Below are positions 5,565 through 6,665 of a stretch of 6,665 bases of DNA, piece by piece. Each line of letters opens with the position of its first letter. Positions within the stretch are counted from its first letter, which is position 1. Position numbers and translations under genes: made by a program. Source of the stretch: Clostridiales bacterium. GTDB taxonomy: Bacteria; Bacillota; Clostridia; Lachnospirales; Lachnospiraceae. The stretch spans positions 1 through 6,665 of the forward strand of contig JAJPYU010000006.1 of NCBI GenBank assembly GCA_021204765.1, read 5' to 3'. The notes beneath the pieces were generated by a model, which was given only the letters and a program-made list of their open reading frames with translations, was not told the DNA's origin and did not search any database.

Positions 5565-6626
5565 TTAAATCTCAAAATCCACAGACTTCCTGGTCTTTGC
5601 GGACAGCCTCGCGGCATCCATGACCTTTAAGACTCTCTTCACCTGAGGGACAGTTACAAGGAAATCCTCCTCGCCGTAATAAGCCTTAACATAGTTCTCA
5701 AAGAACATCCGATGTGTGGTCTGTGCCACAGGGATATCCTTGCTTATGATGAGGCCCTCTGCCGGCGGTCCGAAAGAACGGGTAGGTCCGGCTGCCGTCA
5801 TGGTCCTGCCGTGACCTGCGTTCTGCAGCAGATGGGCAGTATGGACTATCTTGCCTGTGGGGTCAAAGCCGTCCACATAGGCAGAACCCTTGTTGCCGCC
5901 CATGAACCAGTGGCGCTCGAACCACTTATCCTGATCTTTCAGGAAGTAAGTGCCCAGTTCCACTTCAGCGACTATGCCGTTCTCAAACATCATCAGGATC
6001 TTGAAGTAATCATCCACCTGCTCGTTGATGACGTTTCTCAGGTCAGCAAATACCGACGTGATCTTCCCGGGAATCATGTAGAGCATCTGATCGATGAGAT
6101 GCACGCCCCAGTCGTAAAGCATACCGCCTCCCTGTTCAGGATAGATATGCCAGTCATGCATGTTTCCGTTATATCCGTAGAGACCGCTCTGCACCGTAAA
6201 TATATCTCCCAGTTCCCCGGAGTCAAACACCGCTTTCATTGTGCGGTAATCCGGGTCAAACCGTCTCTGCTGATGAACTGTGAACTTGATGCCGTTCTCA
6301 GCTATGACTCTCTCCATCTCCTCCAGATCAGGAATAGTCATCGCCACCGGTTTCTCACAGATAATATTCTTCTTTGCCTCAGCCGCCATCTTCACCAGCT
6401 TCAGATGCTGATTGTTGTTGGCTGAAATAAGAACCACATCCACGTCATCTCTGGCTATCAAATCCGCCGCGTCAGTATACTTCGCCACTCCCTCCGGAGC
6501 GTCATCCATCTGATCAGCCTCGATATCGCAGATGGCGACCACATCGATGCCGTCAAAGTCACGCAGCATAGTCATGTGCTCATGTCCCATGAATCCGTAA
6601 CCTATAATACCAATCCTTATGCTCAT
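5565..6626 (-). CDS. Gfo/Idh/MocA-family NAD(P)-dependent oxidoreductase, probable C-glycoside 3-dehydrogenase (DgpA-like)
   Basis: This 353-residue protein has the complete two-domain family layout. An N-terminal Rossmann fold carries GIIGYGFMG (residues 6-14), an acidic Asp34 after the second strand (favouring NAD over NADP), and the CEKPVA motif with Lys92. The C-terminal substrate domain carries GGGMLYDWGVH, with Asp172 and His176 as the usual D-x3-H catalytic pair. No export signal is present, so it is cytoplasmic. Enzymes of this family oxidise or reduce a sugar hydroxyl; in puerarin degradation DgpA oxidises C3 of the glucosyl group, which activates the C-glycosidic bond for elimination. 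Here it is the first gene of the array in the window, 11 bases ahead of hydrolase copy 2, fitting that role. A TTG at 6644 would add six residues, but AAAGGGGG lies inside that extension and 7 bases before the ATG at 6626, so the ATG is chosen. The family is certain; the specific substrate is inferred from neighbours. Confidence 0.9.
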   Translation of the reverse strand: MSIRIGIIGYGFMGHEHMTMLRDFDGIDVVAICDIEADQMDDAPEGVAKYTDAADLIARDDVDVVLISANNNQHLKLVKMAAEAKKNIICEKPVAMTIPDLEEMERVIAENGIKFTVHQQRRFDPDYRTMKAVFDSGELGDIFTVQSGLYGYNGNMHDWHIYPEQGGGMLYDWGVHLIDQMLYMIPGKITSVFADLRNVINEQVDDYFKILMMFENGIVAEVELGTYFLKDQDKWFERHWFMGGNKGSAYVDGFDPTGKIVHTAHLLQNAGHGRTMTAAGPTRSFGPPAEGLIISKDIPVAQTTHRMFFENYVKAYYGEEDFLVTVPQVKRVLKVMDAARLSAKTRKSVDFEI

Positions 6627-6633
6627 GCAAAAA

Positions 6634-6641
6634 CCCCCTTT
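6634..6641 (-). promoter_or_regulatory. Ribosome binding site deciding the oxidoreductase start
   Basis: AAAGGGGG on the minus strand stands 7 bases before the ATG at 6626. Its sequence falls within the possible TTG-initiated extension from 6644, which argues against that longer form. The remaining bases to the right edge are very AT-rich; no promoter can be defined in so short a stretch. Confidence 0.75.
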
Positions 6642-6665
6642 CAAAAATTTAAAAATAAAAGATTA

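Noticed and set aside
5712..6425. Plus-strand open frame of 237 codons opposite the oxidoreductase
   Set aside because: The minus-strand frame has full Rossmann, EKP and D-x3-H motifs; the plus frame shows no family pattern and is a shadow.
6626..6644. TTG-initiated N-terminal extension of the oxidoreductase
   Set aside because: The extension encodes its own ribosome binding site, and the family normally begins just before the Rossmann strand, as the ATG at 6626 gives.

Overview
The window looks like accessory DNA from an anaerobic gut Firmicute, most likely Lachnospiraceae or a related Clostridia. This rests on roughly balanced GC in the genes, AT-rich spacers, strong AGGAGG-type ribosome binding sites, a Gram-positive-style lipoprotein and the gene families present. 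No species can be named. All seven real genes lie on the minus strand, so transcription runs from the right edge to the left edge.

In transcription order, six genes form a tight array with gaps of 11, 69, 15, 49 and 31 bases. They are: a Gfo/Idh/MocA oxidoreductase (6626-5565); a DAPG/phloretin-hydrolase-family protein (5553-4714); a small protein of the C-glycoside deglycosidase beta-subunit type (DgpB/DfgB-like, 4644-4228); a TIM-barrel protein of the matching alpha-subunit type (DgpC/DfgA-like, 4212-3247); a second DAPG/phloretin-hydrolase-family protein (3197-2316); and a sugar-type ABC transporter lipoprotein (2284-1208). A 242-base spacer follows, with hairpins, a perfect 11-bp inverted repeat and a possible promoter. 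Then comes a second TIM-barrel gene (965 to the left edge), cut off shortly before its stop.

The proposed shared job is catabolism of plant C-glycosides. In characterised systems a DgpA-type enzyme oxidises the sugar C3 hydroxyl. The alpha/beta deglycosidase then eliminates the aglycone across the normally inert C-C bond. PhlG and phloretin hydrolase split a carbon-carbon bond between an acyl group and a phloroglucinol ring. Two such hydrolases interleaved with the deglycosidase genes suggest an acylphloroglucinol or dihydrochalcone C-glycoside substrate (nothofagin- or aspalathin-like) that is deglycosylated and then cut at the aglycone. The substrate is inference; the families are supported by motifs, without database searches.

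No RNA genes, mobile elements or CRISPR arrays were seen. No transport permease or ATPase and no regulator are encoded here, and the promoter of the main operon lies beyond the right edge. The long plus-strand open frames are shadows of the minus-strand genes.
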